Shown here in pieces: positions 50,503 to 60,394 of a DNA stretch of 64,000 bases (positions are counted from its first letter, which is position 1; the number at the start of each line of letters is the position of its first letter). The position numbers and the translations under genes are program-made. The stretch spans positions 53,853,805 to 53,917,804 of the forward strand of contig OY755237.1 in the NCBI GenBank assembly GCA_963576725.1, in the 5' to 3' direction. Under the pieces are notes generated by a model. That model was not told the DNA's origin. It saw only the letters and a list, made by a program, of their open reading frames with translations, and made no database searches. Source of the stretch: Azorinus chamasolen. Taxonomy: Eukaryota > Mollusca > Bivalvia > Cardiida > Solecurtidae.

Positions 50503-50558
50503 ATGTCGCCTCTCTCAAGCAAACAGGCGACTCCAAGGCGACAACATGGCAATCACTG
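50503..50558 (+). CDS. Alternative first coding exon 5, short (gene unidentified)
   Basis: From ATG 50503 (G at -3), 18 codons reach the donor CACTG|GTAAGT in phase 2. The peptide starts MSPLSSKQATPRRQ and is basic. An upstream ATG at 50486 is open too but reaches the donor in phase 1, which does not fit the other exons. It could be an upstream ORF. The exon is supported by the donor, the phase and the local rise in GC only, so it is the weakest of the six. Confidence 0.48.
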
Positions 50559-50579
50559 GTAAGTACTGTGTCTTGAAAC

Positions 50580-51105
50580 ATCGCATATGGTTCACCTCAT
50601 GCGTAAGCCAACGTACCCATTTTCAGCGGCATGGGCTATATATACGTAGTTACCATGCCTAGTTCAACCCATTCAGAATATAATAAAAATTATAAGCCAC
50701 GAGCCGTATGAGAAACGAGTAAGATGTAGTTCCATCTCCTTTGGACCATATACTGTAGAAGCTGTCTTTAACGGCTATTTATAGGTGAACTGGTACTGTG
50801 CAACGAAGAATTTCCTGCATGTGTGTGTTTGTATACCAATATCTGTTTTCAAATTCGTAATTATTCACTAATTTAATTCTTCCATTTAGAGTTTCCTTTA
50901 ACGTTTGGACACTTTGTAAAAGGTGTTCATTCTCCTCAAATTACCAGAGGAACTATGAAATTTTGGTTTAAGTTGATATCACAAATAATTATGCATGTTA
51001 CGTGATAGTATTTGACCTGTTTAATCCATTTTGATTTATATATGCTGATGTAACGAGATACTATGTGTATAAGTTACCAAATAAACTATATCTATGTCTA
51101 TGCTA
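50580..51105. other. Intronic stretch with nothing recognised
   Basis: AT-rich, with no MITE ends or supported ORF. Confidence 0.4.
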
Positions 51106-51106
51106 T

Positions 51107-51275
51107 TTATAGGTATGTAAAGCAGATGGTAGCTTAATGCAAGTCAAAATTAATTCAGGAAGCTCCTATAGGAGCTTTTTGCATTACTTTTGTCCTGCAT
51201 TAAGCAACGACCTGCTTTTTAAGACTCACGTGTTCAATAAATGAACGGCCGCTTAAGACAAGTTATAATGTATGA
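51107..51275. mobile_element. PG-2 MITE, left end decayed
   Basis: GGTAGCTTAATGCAAGTCAA, AAGCTCCTATAGGAGCTTTT, CCTGCATTAAGCAACGACCT, GGCCGCTTAAGACAAGTTAT. Confidence 0.7.
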
Positions 51276-51344
51276 AGTGCTACATTGACTTTCTGTCTGA
51301 AGAGTCCCAACTAATGATGCTGGATGTATGCGAGCCAAGTTGGC

Positions 51345-51440
51345 AACTGCATGACTTTCACCCTGCATTTAGCTGCCATCTGTTCTAAAGACTGACATTA
51401 TTATTCGTTATAGTGTTCGGTTCAGAGAGGTGTAATGTTT
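51345..51440. mobile_element. PG-3 right half
   Basis: GCATGACTTTCACCCTGCAT, TTAGCTGCCATCTGTTCTAA, TTCGGTTCAGAGAGGTGTAA. Confidence 0.55.
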
Positions 51441-51593
51441 TGGTATACATTGCTTGCAAATTAATGCAGTAATAGAATGTATCGTTATGGACAAGGGAAT
51501 TAACTGCTATAGAATGGTGGAACTATGTCAGGTGTTCCTGTCACAGTTACTTTTCGTTTTATTGACCCAAGATGATGTTTACTTATCGGCATA

Positions 51594-51914
51594 CAGTAGA
51601 ATCCGTCTAAACCGGAATTCTGGTAGAGAATAATTTAGATTCTTTTAGACAGGTGGCTGCTTAATGCAGGATGAAAGTCATGCAGAAAAATCCTAGAGAA
51701 GCTTTCTGTATGACCTTCACCCTGCATTAAGCTCTCATTTGTCTCCAAAACTGATATTTTAGGCAGGTGGTTGCTTAATGCAGGAGGATGAAAATCATGC
51801 AGAAAACATCCTAGGGGAGCTTTCTGCATGTCTTTCACCCTGCATTAAGCTCTCACCTGTCTCCAAAACCGATAATAATACTAAATTGAACGTCCGATTT
51901 AGAGAGGTTTTAAA
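51594..51914. mobile_element. PG-3 MITE with two hairpin cores in tandem
   Basis: CAGTAGAATCCGTCTAAACC to TTTAGAGAGGTTTTAAATG. Two complete cores follow each other (GGCTGCTTAATGCAGGATGA near 51656 and GGTTGCTTAATGCAGGAGGA near 51769), joined by AACTGATATTTTAGGCAG. Confidence 0.8.
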
Positions 51915-51954
51915 TGTACATGTTAGTCGTAAATGTGAGTTAGATCGCTGTGAA

Positions 51955-52440
51955 TGGGATGTGGATGATGATTAGTGTGGTCGGGATATAAGGATGTTGA
52001 TTAGTGTGGTCGGGATATAAGGATGATGATAAGTGTGGTTGGGATATAAGGATGATGGTTAGTGTGGTCGGAATATAAGGATGATAATAAGTGTGGTTGG
52101 GATATAAGGATGATGATTAGTGTGGTTGGGATATAAGGATGATGATAAGTGTGGTTGGGGTATAAGGATGATGATAAGTGTGGTTGGGATATAAGGATGA
52201 TGGTAAGTGTGGTTGGGATATAAGGATGATGATAAGTGTGGTTGGGATATAAGGATGAGGGTAAGTGTGGTTGGGATATAAGGATGATGATTAGTGCGGT
52301 TGGGATATAAGGATGATGGGTGTGGTTGGGGGTATAAGGATGATGATAAGTGTGGCTGGGATATAAGGATGATGATAAGTGTGGTTGGGATATAAGGACG
52401 ATGATTAGTGTGGTTGGGATATAAGGATGATGATAAGTGT
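51955..52440. repeat. 29-bp minisatellite, about 16 copies
   Basis: Unit GTGTGGTTGGGATATAAGGA plus TGATGATAA. The first copies have CGGG instead of TTGGG and a few are shortened. No coding meaning. Confidence 0.93.
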
Positions 52441-52446
52441 AGTTTT

Positions 52447-52760
52447 TATAATTATTTCTCCCCCAGTATACGTCCGTCCGTCTGTCCGTCCGTCCGTCTG
52501 TCCGATTTTACTTTGTCCGTGCGGTTTCTTCAAAACCCTGGGTCGCATTTTCATGAAACTTCATAGGATTAATCATCACCATGCCTTTATGTATATATCT
52601 TATTCCTTTTCCGGTTAGATGCTTTTTCTACAGAGTTATGGGACTTTGGGAACGTTTGTCCACGTGCTGGGGAGACATCAGATTTTGTATAAAAACAATT
52701 CTAGTTTTAATTTCACTTTTGAGACATCTCATATGCACTCCCATGTTTTCTCATAAGTTT
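52447..52760. mobile_element. GGGGGCAT-type bivalve repeat, 5' part
   Basis: CTCCCCCAGTATACGTCCG, CCGTCCGTCCGTCTGTCC, CATTTTCATGAAACTTCATA. Its border with the 29-bp array is immediate. Confidence 0.6.
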
Positions 52761-52884
52761 TGATTTTTTTTTATGAATTTCAAATGAGAAAAATGTTTAA
52801 AAAATTAGAACGGTTTCAATATGAATGTTTAAGAAAACTTGTAGTTTGCTAATATATCTATAGCAAGACTAAGTCAATTGATGA

Positions 52885-53155
52885 ATGAATCAATAAAAAG
52901 ATTGAGTGATTAAGTGGGTGAGTGGGTGATAGAGTGAATGAGTGAGTCGGTGGTCGGTGAGTCGGTGAGCGAGTATGTGGGTGAACGAAATTCACGAATC
53001 AATGCATGAACGAACGAATAAGTGAATAAGTGAGTGAATGAGTCGGTTGGTGAGTGAGTGATCAATGCATGAACGAACAAATGAATAAATAAATAAATAA
53101 ATTAATTAATTAAAGTATGAATGAATGAATGAATGAATGAATGACTGAATGAATA
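52885..53155. repeat. Tetranucleotide-like repeat (GAAT, GTGA, AAAT)
   Basis: AGTGAGTCGGTGGTCGGTGA, then AATAAATAAATAAATTAATT, then GAATGAATGAATGAATGAAT. Confidence 0.9.
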
Positions 53156-53494
53156 CCCAGGCTGTTATCTAATTACCAAATCATGGCAGGTGTTGGAAAA
53201 GGTCAAAAAAGTAAAACCGGCGACGAATTAAACTTGTATTAAATTGTATATGTCATATGCATGATTTATTGACGAATTATTATCCATTTAGTTTAATTCA
53301 AAGATGTTATCTTTGACAGGATTACAATGTAACCTTTTCCACACGTTGTGTCACTCTTGTATAACTGTTTGCAATATGTTTGAGTCTTGGTAAGACAGTT
53401 ATTCAAAATGATAAATTTGGAAAAGAACTAGACGATATATCTGTTAAATAAAGCAGACGACAAGTCATGCGGAGGAAAGTTACACTTTTTTTAC

Positions 53495-53690
53495 CCTTAT
53501 AGTTAGCGACGCATGTTCATGAATGTCTTGGCAAACAGAGTAGACCCAGATCAGACGGCTCCTATAGGAGCCGTCTGATCAGGGTCTGCTCTGTTTACTT
53601 ATGGAAGGATATACATGTAGATATGAGTTACACTCTCTGTCACAGTCAAAACATATGTTCATATATTTGGTTTGTTTAGGGTTATTTCCA
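53495..53690 (+). mobile_element. TT-a MITE, diverged ends, perfect core
   Basis: GGCAAACAGAGTAGACCCAG, ATCAGACGGCTCCTATAGGA and the complementary arm form an almost perfect palindrome at 53530-53595. The outer sequence is decayed, which is unusual: normally the core decays first. Confidence 0.7.
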
Positions 53691-53824
53691 TTCACTGTTC
53701 ACGGCTTATCGTTTTGATAATTAATCTCTCATAAATGTAAATTTGTCAGTATAGATAATTTTTCTGTCACAAAAAGTGTTGTCTGCTTCAACTTTCATTT
53801 ATTTACGTTGCACTTTGTTTGTCA

Positions 53825-53890
53825 TGATGAATTGGATCGTAATGAGGCGGTCTTTCTGCGCCTCAAGGATCCAAACTATTTATGCAAAAC
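53825..53890. mobile_element. TT-c remnant
   Basis: AATTGGATCGTAATGAGGCG ... GCGCCTCAAGGATCCAAACT. Confidence 0.45.
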
Positions 53891-54002
53891 TTATGAAAAA
53901 GTAATTGATTAACTTTAATTTAGACATTAATCACACATATTCATACCCATATCCTTAAGAAAAAAAAATCCCTCATTTCTGCTCAAACTCTGGACTTCTG
54001 TT

Positions 54003-54300
54003 TTATGCCCCCAACGGCGGACATATAGTAATCGCATTGTCCGTCCGTCCGTCTGTCTGTCTGTCCGCATGTCCGTCAGTCCGTCTGTCTGTCCTTTCGT
54101 CCGTCCCAAAGTTCGTGTCCCTTCTATAACTTTTTTTTATCTGTGAATAGATTTCAAAATAAAATAACCTGGCACAAATGTTCACCACACAAAGACGATG
54201 TGTCGCGTTCAACTCCCTGGTCCATGGGTCAAAGGTCAAGGTCATCTTTCTGGGTCAAAAGTCGGGGCCACAGTGTTTCACAAACACATCTTGTTTTTCT
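54003..54300. mobile_element. GGGGGCAT-type bivalve repeat, both ends
   Basis: TTATGCCCCCAACGGCGGAC at the start; TCCGTCCGTCCGTCTGTC; end CACAAACACATCTTGTTTTT. It contains GGGTCA-A-AGGTCA-AGGTCA at 54226-54244, a DR1 joined to a further half site. Confidence 0.65.
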
Positions 54301-54364
54301 TACATTCACTTCCGATTCGTTATCTGAGTGTCTGAGAAACTACTGACCTACATGTAGTTCTCAA

Positions 54365-54545
54365 ACAACTTAGATAATCGGCATCTCATCTGGAGCTAGG
54401 CTGTTTGTAAATGCAAGCTAGGCGGTGCGTAAGCGCATAAGTTAGGCGTTGCGTAAGAGGATACGTTAGGCGGTGCGTATAAGAGTATAAGTTAGGCGAT
54501 GCGTAAGAGGATAAGTTAGGCGGTGCGTAAGAGCTTAAGTGTAAA
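54365..54545. repeat. Tandem repeat of about 25 bp next to a TT-c half core
   Basis: GCATCTCATCTGGAGCTAGG and CTGTTTGTAAATGCAAG are TT-c. Then five copies of TTAGGCGGTGCGTAAGAGGA plus TAAG follow. Confidence 0.8.
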
Positions 54546-54589
54546 ATGTTAATCACAAATGTTCAGTATACTTTGGAAATTACAGAAAG

Positions 54590-54750
54590 CGGTCCTTATA
54601 GACTGGTTGATTAATGCAGGGCGGGCAAAAGTAATGCAGAAAACTCCCATGGGAGCTTTCTGCATTACTTTTGACCTGCATTAAGCTACCACCTGTCATA
54701 CAGACCAATCATTAGACATTTTTGATGGCCGCTCAAGTCGGGTTTTACTG
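54590..54750. mobile_element. PG-2 MITE, left end decayed
   Basis: TTAATGCAGGGCGGGCAAAA, AACTCCCATGGGAGCTTTCT, TGCATTAAGCTACCACCTGT, GGCCGCTCAAGTCGGGTTTT ... ACTG. Confidence 0.75.
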
Positions 54751-55059
54751 TAAACTTTATCGGATTCTTTTGGGAAGAAATTCTACGTTCTTTCTAAAGA
54801 CCATTTTCACAACCAAGTGGTACCGCGGGCCATTCTTTGTATAGCTTTACTTTGAACACACTAACGAAATTTTCAAAAAGTAGTTATAACAATGTTTTAA
54901 TTATACTAACACGTGTGCCCCTCTTTGAAGTATGTACCGTTGCTTTCAAGTGACTGTTTTGTAAGAGCTGACCACTTGTTTAAACAAAGACAGGTCGCAT
55001 GCCAGTGTATTTTACAAGTCACCGCGGGGTTGTGTAAGAATTCCTGATGAACTATTTCT

Positions 55060-55145
55060 AACAGTTTGGACCCAGATGAGACGCCATATATTGCAGCTTG
55101 ACAACTGATCGGGGTCTGATCTTTTTTTTTCATATTTGAAACTCG
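55060..55145. mobile_element. TT-c core, diverged
   Basis: CTAACAGTTTGGACCCAGAT, GAGACGCCATATA, ACTGATCGGGGTCTGATC. Confidence 0.5.
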
Positions 55146-55265
55146 ACAAGATGTGAACTAGTAGAAATTTTCTCAGTCGAAAAGTCTGAACCTTTAATTT
55201 AAAAACAGTTGTCATTAAAAACAGTCCTTTGAAAGAAGAAGACGGAGTACCACAATTATTTAATT

Positions 55266-55471
55266 ATCTACTTCATGAATATTCATGAACGAAATAATAA
55301 CCTAATGATCAGTATTTAACCGATATTCACAGTGACATGCGGGCAATTTTGGTCCTGGCAAAGGCTATAAAAGTATACCTATAATATTCTATAAGCAAAC
55401 AGAGCAGACCCTGATCAGACAGTTCCTACAGGAGCTTCTGATCTGGATGTAATAACGCGCCTATATTGAGT
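55266..55471 (-). mobile_element. TT-a MITE, reverse
   Basis: CTACTTCATGAATATTCATG, GCAAACAGAGCAGACCCTGA, CAGTTCCTACAGGAGC, ending TATTGAG-TTAA. Confidence 0.68.
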
Positions 55472-55474
55472 TAA

Positions 55475-55860
55475 CAGTATGGATTAAGATCAGCGGCCAA
55501 ATATTCCATGTATTGAGAACGGTGTCTCATTCAAAAGTGAAAATTGACATTTTTCGTTTTTGAAAATTGTTTTGATAAATTAACATTAATTATCGTCCAT
55601 TTTACTCGACAGTTTATTTTCAATCATGATAACTAAAGATAGAAGAAAATAAGTGACCATATTTGGCGTATCAGTGTTGTCAATGTAGGCAATTTTAGAA
55701 ATTGGTTTTGCAATTAACTTACTTAATAAAGCATGAGTAAAACACTCGCATACTTCTTGGCGAGTCCGTCTTAATTCGTTCACTGCTACGTACTGCCGTC
55801 TGCAATATGTTTTCGTCTGCTGCAATTTTCTTTGTTTTTTCCTTTTCTTAAAGTAATACA
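55475..55860. other. Stretch with nothing convincing
   Basis: A 93-codon minus-strand ORF (55586-55867) is Lys/Arg-rich at first and shows no motif. The stretch GCTACGTACTGCCGTCTGCA resembles sequence near other TT-c copies, so part may be a TT-c arm. Confidence 0.3.
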
Positions 55861-55867
55861 ATCCCAT

Positions 55868-55930
55868 TATCAGACAGACGCCGATTTACTCGGCGTCTCA
55901 TCTAGTTCCAAACTGTTTGCATAGGTGATC
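55868..55930. mobile_element. TT-c core, left arm short
   Basis: CAGACAGACGCCGATTTACT and CGGCGTCTCATCTAGTTCCA, then AACTGTTTGCATAGGTG. Confidence 0.55.
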
Positions 55931-55961
55931 AAAGATCCGCTAATGGTAGCGATATTGTTAA

Positions 55962-56202
55962 CCCTTTCCTTCATATAAACGTGTTTTCACGCATTTGCAA
56001 ACAGAGTAGACCCAAATCAGACGGCTCCTATAGGTGCTGTCTGATCAGGGTCTGCTCTGTTTGCTAATGCAATTTGATAGATTCGTTTCTTTACTTTCTA
56101 AAATGGCTCCAATGTTTCTCTTTCCATATTTCATTATAACAATTTTGTCCATGAGTATTCAGAAGTATTGGAATTTGTAATAAACATAGAACAGGGACAG
56201 GG
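55962..56202 (+). mobile_element. TT-a MITE, complete, 241 bp
   Basis: TTAA 55958-55961 and 56203-56206. It is nearly identical to the copy at 12547, including TTGCAAACAGAGTAGACCCA and the shared right half (GAATTTGTAATAAACATAGA), so these two belong to one younger subgroup. Confidence 0.87.
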
Positions 56203-56209
56203 TTAAATG

Positions 56210-56810
56210 TTGCTTTTGTTTGAAGAGCGTCTGTTGGAACTGATCAAATAAACAAAATGGCAGTAGAGTGTTTCTCTCATCAGTATTATCAATAAGTGAA
56301 TCTGTGGCAAAAATAAAAAAAAAATAGTCGAGGAAGATTTATCGTGCATTAGATATTTAATTTTTGGTAGTGATACATTTACATGTATATACATCAGTGT
56401 GTATAATAACGGAAATTTTAAGAATGTTGTCTACTTGAAGTGTGGCATTCGGTTTAGTGAGTGTTTAAGATGATTCGATATTGTGTGGATGATTTCTTTT
56501 TACTTTATTGATGTTTTATAAGTATTGATTTCTGAAGTTTAAGAAGATTCATCGATAGGAATAGGTTGGCTATTAACTAAAGTATAAAGGGGTCAAAGTC
56601 TGTGGATATTAGCGCGGATTAACCGGAAGTAAGAATCTCGTCTGCAAGACTATTTTAAACCAAGATGCCCATTAAGCGTGCTCAAACACTGAGCTTTTGC
56701 AAGTTTTACTCATTTTGAAATCAGTTGAGGCTCAGGGAAACTATTGACAGAATATAAAATGTTTGGATCCTGATCAAACACATTCATATAACCCCAGCGT
56801 CTATAACTGG
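56210..56810. other. Stretch with nothing recognised
   Basis: No supported exon or MITE. CCGGAAGTAAGAATC near 56630 resembles a donor but follows a stop codon within a few codons. GTTTGGATCCTGATCAAACA at 56761 is a TT-c arm. Confidence 0.35.
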
Positions 56811-56815
56811 ATTAA

Positions 56816-57049
56816 TGTTTTCCCTGTTGCATATTTATGTCAGAAAGCGTGACATCATGAATATTTATTAATTGATTTTTTATATAATGCCATATGTTAA
56901 CAAATTTATTCGGTATTGGTAGAAACTGGAGTGTCAACATATATACATGTATTATTATTCCATAACCAAACAGAGCAGGCCCGATCAGGTCTGATCTGAG
57001 TCTACTCTGTTTGCAAAAGCCTGAAAAGGCGTTTACTTGAAGGAAAGGG
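56816..57049 (-). mobile_element. TT-a MITE, reverse
   Basis: TTAA-TGTTTTCCCTGTTGC, GTGACATCATGAATATTTAT, CCAAACAGAGCAGGCCCG, GAGTCTACTCTGTTTGC, AGGAAAGGG-TTAT. The hairpin stem is collapsed to ATCAGGTCTGAT. Confidence 0.75.
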
Positions 57050-57194
57050 TTATGGCTGTTCTCTCTCAGGATAAGGGTTACCATGGAACACTCTATGTCC
57101 GAATCTATAACTTTTGAAATCAGTTGGATCCGTCACACAATTATCTTATCTCTCAACATTTAGCCTGCGGCGGGCGGATGAGTGTTTACCAGAG

Positions 57195-57262
57195 CATACA
57201 GTTTGGATCCAGATGAGACGCCAAGTAACTCGGCGTCTCACCAGGATCCAAACTGTTTGACA
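57195..57262. mobile_element. TT-c hairpin core, nearly perfect
   Basis: ACAGTTTGGATCCAGATGAG, CGCCAAG / CTCGGCG, CTCACCAGGATCCAAACTGT. It is the best TT-c stem in the window. Confidence 0.75.
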
Positions 57263-57464
57263 TCCTGATTTCATTTTGGTAGACACAGTGACTAAAACTT
57301 GAATTTTAAATATGTAGTGGGTGAAAATATTGTGTAAAATATAATTGGCCCAGCACGCATAAGATAAATATGATGACAGGAAACGCTTGTTCGAGAACTG
57401 AGCTTGAACGCCTCTCTATAGTGTAGCATGTACTAAAATAATCTTATTCGATGTTTCATTGAAA

Positions 57465-57550
57465 GTCGAAACCATTAATAGCCTATCATAATGGATTGAT
57501 CTGGTTAAAACCATTAATAGCCTAACATAATGGATTGATCTGGTTAAAAT
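57465..57550. repeat. 37-bp tandem duplication
   Basis: AAACCATTAATAGCCTATCA plus TAATGGATTGATCTGGTT occurs twice, and a third copy begins. Confidence 0.85.
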
Positions 57551-57551
57551 T

Positions 57552-57770
57552 ATTAACTCTATCTGATGAATATTCAGGAAAATAATAACATCATGCATAT
57601 TAATTAGATTTCTATAACGTCATATAAATACATGAATATTTGACTATTGCATAAACTGTAGAATCAGATCTATTTTATTCTATAAAAAGCAAATAGTGTA
57701 GGCCCTACTCAGGCGGCACCTGGGCCTAATTTGAGTACAAAGGAGTCAAGCAACATTTGTACATGTACCA
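57552..57770 (-). mobile_element. TT-a MITE, reverse, diverged
   Basis: TATCTGATGAATATTCAGG, AACATCATGCATATTAATTA, ATAAACTGTAGAATCAGATC, AGCAAATAGTGTAGGCCC. Confidence 0.6.
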
Positions 57771-57783
57771 GGTACACGATTCA

Positions 57784-58014
57784 CCCTGTACTGCATAGAA
57801 ACGCTCTTTGATACATTTGTAAACAAGATAGACACAGACCAGAATGTTCATACAGGAGCTGTCTTATCAGTCTTATTGTTTGTTTATCGAAGAATATGAC
57901 TTTTTTGTGTTTGATTCTACATTTTGACGTTGATCATATGCCACTATGACAAATAAATTACTATCTGTAATCAATGATGTCATTATTTCTTATTTAAATA
58001 TTCATGAAGTAAAG
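57784..58014 (+). mobile_element. TT-a MITE
   Basis: CCCTGTACTGCATAGAAACG, TAAACAAGATAGACACAGAC, TGATGTCATTATTTCTTATT, AAATATTCATGAAG, AAAGGG-TTAC. Confidence 0.68.
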
Positions 58015-58027
58015 GGTTACATGCAAT

Positions 58028-58080
58028 CCAAAATACTGACCTAAATACTGACCTAAATACTGACCTAAATACTGACCTTT
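58028..58080. repeat. 12-bp tandem repeat, four copies
   Basis: CTAAATACTGAC repeated head to tail. Confidence 0.9.
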
Positions 58081-58119
58081 TTTGTTGGCCCAATAAGAGA
58101 GATTTAACTCTTTCGCTTC

Positions 58120-58318
58120 CAATTATTGCCGTCTGCAAATTTTGTCATCTGCTACAATGTTCGTTTGTTTAACCCCCCCCCAGTTTAACAAAAACACCAC
58201 AGTAACAAATAGTATAGATCCTTATGAAACACCGAGTATTCGACGTCTCACCTGGATCCAAACTGTCTGTGTAGGTAATTAGTTAATTACAGATGCGACA
58301 TTGACAACGAAAAGGTTA
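58120..58318. mobile_element. TT-c MITE, diverged
   Basis: CGTCTGCAAATTTTGTCATC, ACAAATAGTATAGATCCTTA, CGAGTATTCGACGTCTCACC, TGGATCCAAACTGTCTG. It ends at the TTAA before the next element. Confidence 0.6.
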
Positions 58319-58537
58319 ACGCATTTGTTCCCGCGATCCCATATATGGGACATATGCAAACAGTTAAGACTCTGATCAGACGCCGCAGAATGCGGCGTCT
58401 GATCAGTCTACACTGTTTGCTGATAGGAATTTCAATATAAAACAAAACGAAATTGAAATTTTAGGCCAGGCATCCCTTAGATAAAAAATGGACTAATCCA
58501 TTGTATAAAAATGGAAGAATCTACTGGATGCAAATGG
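58319..58537. mobile_element. TT-d MITE, complete borders
   Basis: TTAA 58315-58318 region and TTAA 58538-58541 flank CGCATTTGTTCCCGC ... GATGCAAATGGG. The hairpin GCAAACAGTTAAGACTCTGA, TCAGACGCCGC / GCGGCGTCTGA, ACACTGTTTGC is nearly perfect. It combines TT-a/b-like outer arms with a TT-c-like stem. Confidence 0.75.
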
Positions 58538-58544
58538 GTTAACT

Positions 58545-58985
58545 GTACCCAAGATTTAATATTTACCAAAATCATACATCTGCATACTCCTTCAAACTGC
58601 GGATTAAAATTGATCAACATTTGAAAACAGTTTGGTTCCAAACCAAGGCTCATTGGCCGCCCGCTCTCTGGACAAGGTTTCGAGAATCAAGACAGGGGAA
58701 TTGAAACGAAAAAAATTAGAAGGCATTAATTTTGGTAGCAGACCATATTTTGTATTTGAAAAGACGTGAGTTAAAAAGCTCACAATAAGTACAAAACATA
58801 TTAAAAGTAATTGGTTTAAATGATTTAAATACTACATGATCGTGTTAATTATATCCGAAAACGGGTTCTTTTTCATTATCGACTTTTGGCGATTTTAGTG
58901 ACAAGGATACGATTGTCCAGTGTTTTGACCCTGACCAAATAAATATACAGCACCTGATCAATGGTCCATTCAGCGTTCAAATCTT
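58545..58985. other. Stretch with nothing recognised
   Basis: GAAAACAGTTTGGTTCCAA at about 58622 may be a TT-c arm. No supported exon. Confidence 0.35.
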
Positions 58986-58989
58986 TTAC

Positions 58990-59235
58990 AGGACTGCTTT
59001 ACCGCTCACACGTAAATTGAATGTCGTCTGCAAAATTTATCGTCTGCATATCTTATGTTTTTCAAAGCGCCTAATTTCCCCATTTAACTAAAAAACACAA
59101 TCATAGTACCAAACAGTTTGGATCCTGATGAGATGACGAGTCTCTCGGCGTCTCACCTGGTTCCAAACTGTTTGCAGATGTGATCACACACTCCTCGTGC
59201 AGTGTGATAAGTGCTGCGTGGTATTGGACTTGTTA
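58990..59235. mobile_element. TT-c MITE
   Basis: CGTCTGCAAAATTTATCGTC, AAACAGTTTGGATCCTGATG, GACGAGTCTCTCGGCGTCTC, TGGTTCCAAACTGTTTGC. Confidence 0.65.
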
Positions 59236-59379
59236 AACATTATGCGTGATTGACTTGAATCTATTTAGAATTTTGTTATATTTGTGAGGATAAGTTCAAA
59301 AGAGCCCCATTGAGATGACTGTTCATATTCTTAACATCTTAATGACTTTTTTACATTTATGAATATCATTTACTGAATG

Positions 59380-59610
59380 CAGTAACTACTCTAAGTATTC
59401 TGACAGTAATTCCTCCTCTCTCCGCTGGATTGTAAAGCTGAATAATTCAATTTGGTGCCATTTTGATAACTTTAAATTAGACTGACAGGGTAACAAATAC
59501 TGTAGATTCTGGTCAAACGGTTTCTTCAGGAACCCTTTGATCTGGGTCTGCACTATTTGCCTATGTTTGTCTCTACGAATATTTGGAGTAATTAAGGTAG
59601 TGGGGTACCA
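59380..59610. mobile_element. TT-f repeat, copy 2
   Basis: AACTACTCTAAGTATTCTG, AAGCTGAATAATTCAATTTG, TTAGACTGACAGGGTAAC, hairpin GGTCAAACGGTTTC / GGAACCCTTTGATC, TGCCTATGTTTGTCTCTACG. The order is identical to 11760-11975. Confidence 0.6.
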
Positions 59611-59619
59611 CAAATTGAT

Positions 59620-59990
59620 ACACGTTTGGAACAGGTATCCGTGGACAACGACTGGAAGTTATTTCGAAGCGAAGTCATAACTGACATTACAAAATGGGCA
59701 TGACCTTCGTTTTATCGTAATCTGGACTTCTATCTGCACGTGGATATTGTGTTTATGAACTTGTTATTCGAAAAGATTGGATCTAGTGATCGAGGAGGAT
59801 GTAACGTGTTTAAAAGTGATCTTGAAGCAGTCCCATTGTACAAGTAGTGGATGTTTATGAGAGTTTCTGAATGCTTGTAGATGGAGTAAACATTATTAAA
59901 TATTTTTTACATTTTTGTGACTTTTTAACGGCGTTGAACTATTAATATGCCGAAAAATAATGTATACTCAACTTCCGGGACAGTTTGTAT
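59620..59990. other. Stretch with nothing recognised
   Basis: No MITE ends or supported ORF. Confidence 0.4.
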
Positions 59991-59993
59991 GTA

Positions 59994-60312
59994 CAGTTGA
60001 ACTGCGATATCTCGAACTCCAAGGGACTTTACAAATTAGTTCGAGATAAAAGAAGTTCGAGTTATCGGATTTCTAATCTGGACAATTTCTCGAGTTGACA
60101 GCTTAATGCAGGTGTAAAGTAATGCTGAAAGCTCCTGCTGGAGCTTTCAGCATTACTTTACACCTGCAATAAGCTGTCATGTGTGTTTCTTAATATCCGT
60201 AGTGATGCACTTAAGAGCAATTCTATATCGTAAGTTTTGGAAGGACCGAACTTTTAGTTCGAGTTATAGCGAAGTACGAGTTATCCGAGTTCGAGATATC
60301 GAAGTTCAACTG
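59994..60312. mobile_element. PG-4 MITE, complete, 319 bp
   Basis: CAGTTGAACTGCGATATCTC at the left and GAGATATCGAAGTTCAACTG at the right, with TA borders. Inside is the usual PG core ACAGCTTAATGCAGGTGTAA, AAAGCTCCTGCTGGAGCTTT. Additional AGTTCGAGATA and TTCGAGTTATC words recur near both ends. Confidence 0.88.
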
Positions 60313-60394
60313 TATTTCTGATTTGTTCAAATATTTGGGACATTAGTAATTGAGTGTCAAACAGCTTTTATTCGCAGAGGTCCAGATCAGACGC

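Noticed and set aside
50486..50558. Longer start for exon 5 at ATG 50486
   Set aside because: It reaches the donor in phase 1, unlike the phase 2 of the other five exons.
55586..55867. Lys-rich 93-codon minus-strand ORF
   Set aside because: No domain, and its edge overlaps a TT-c core, so it is probably chance.
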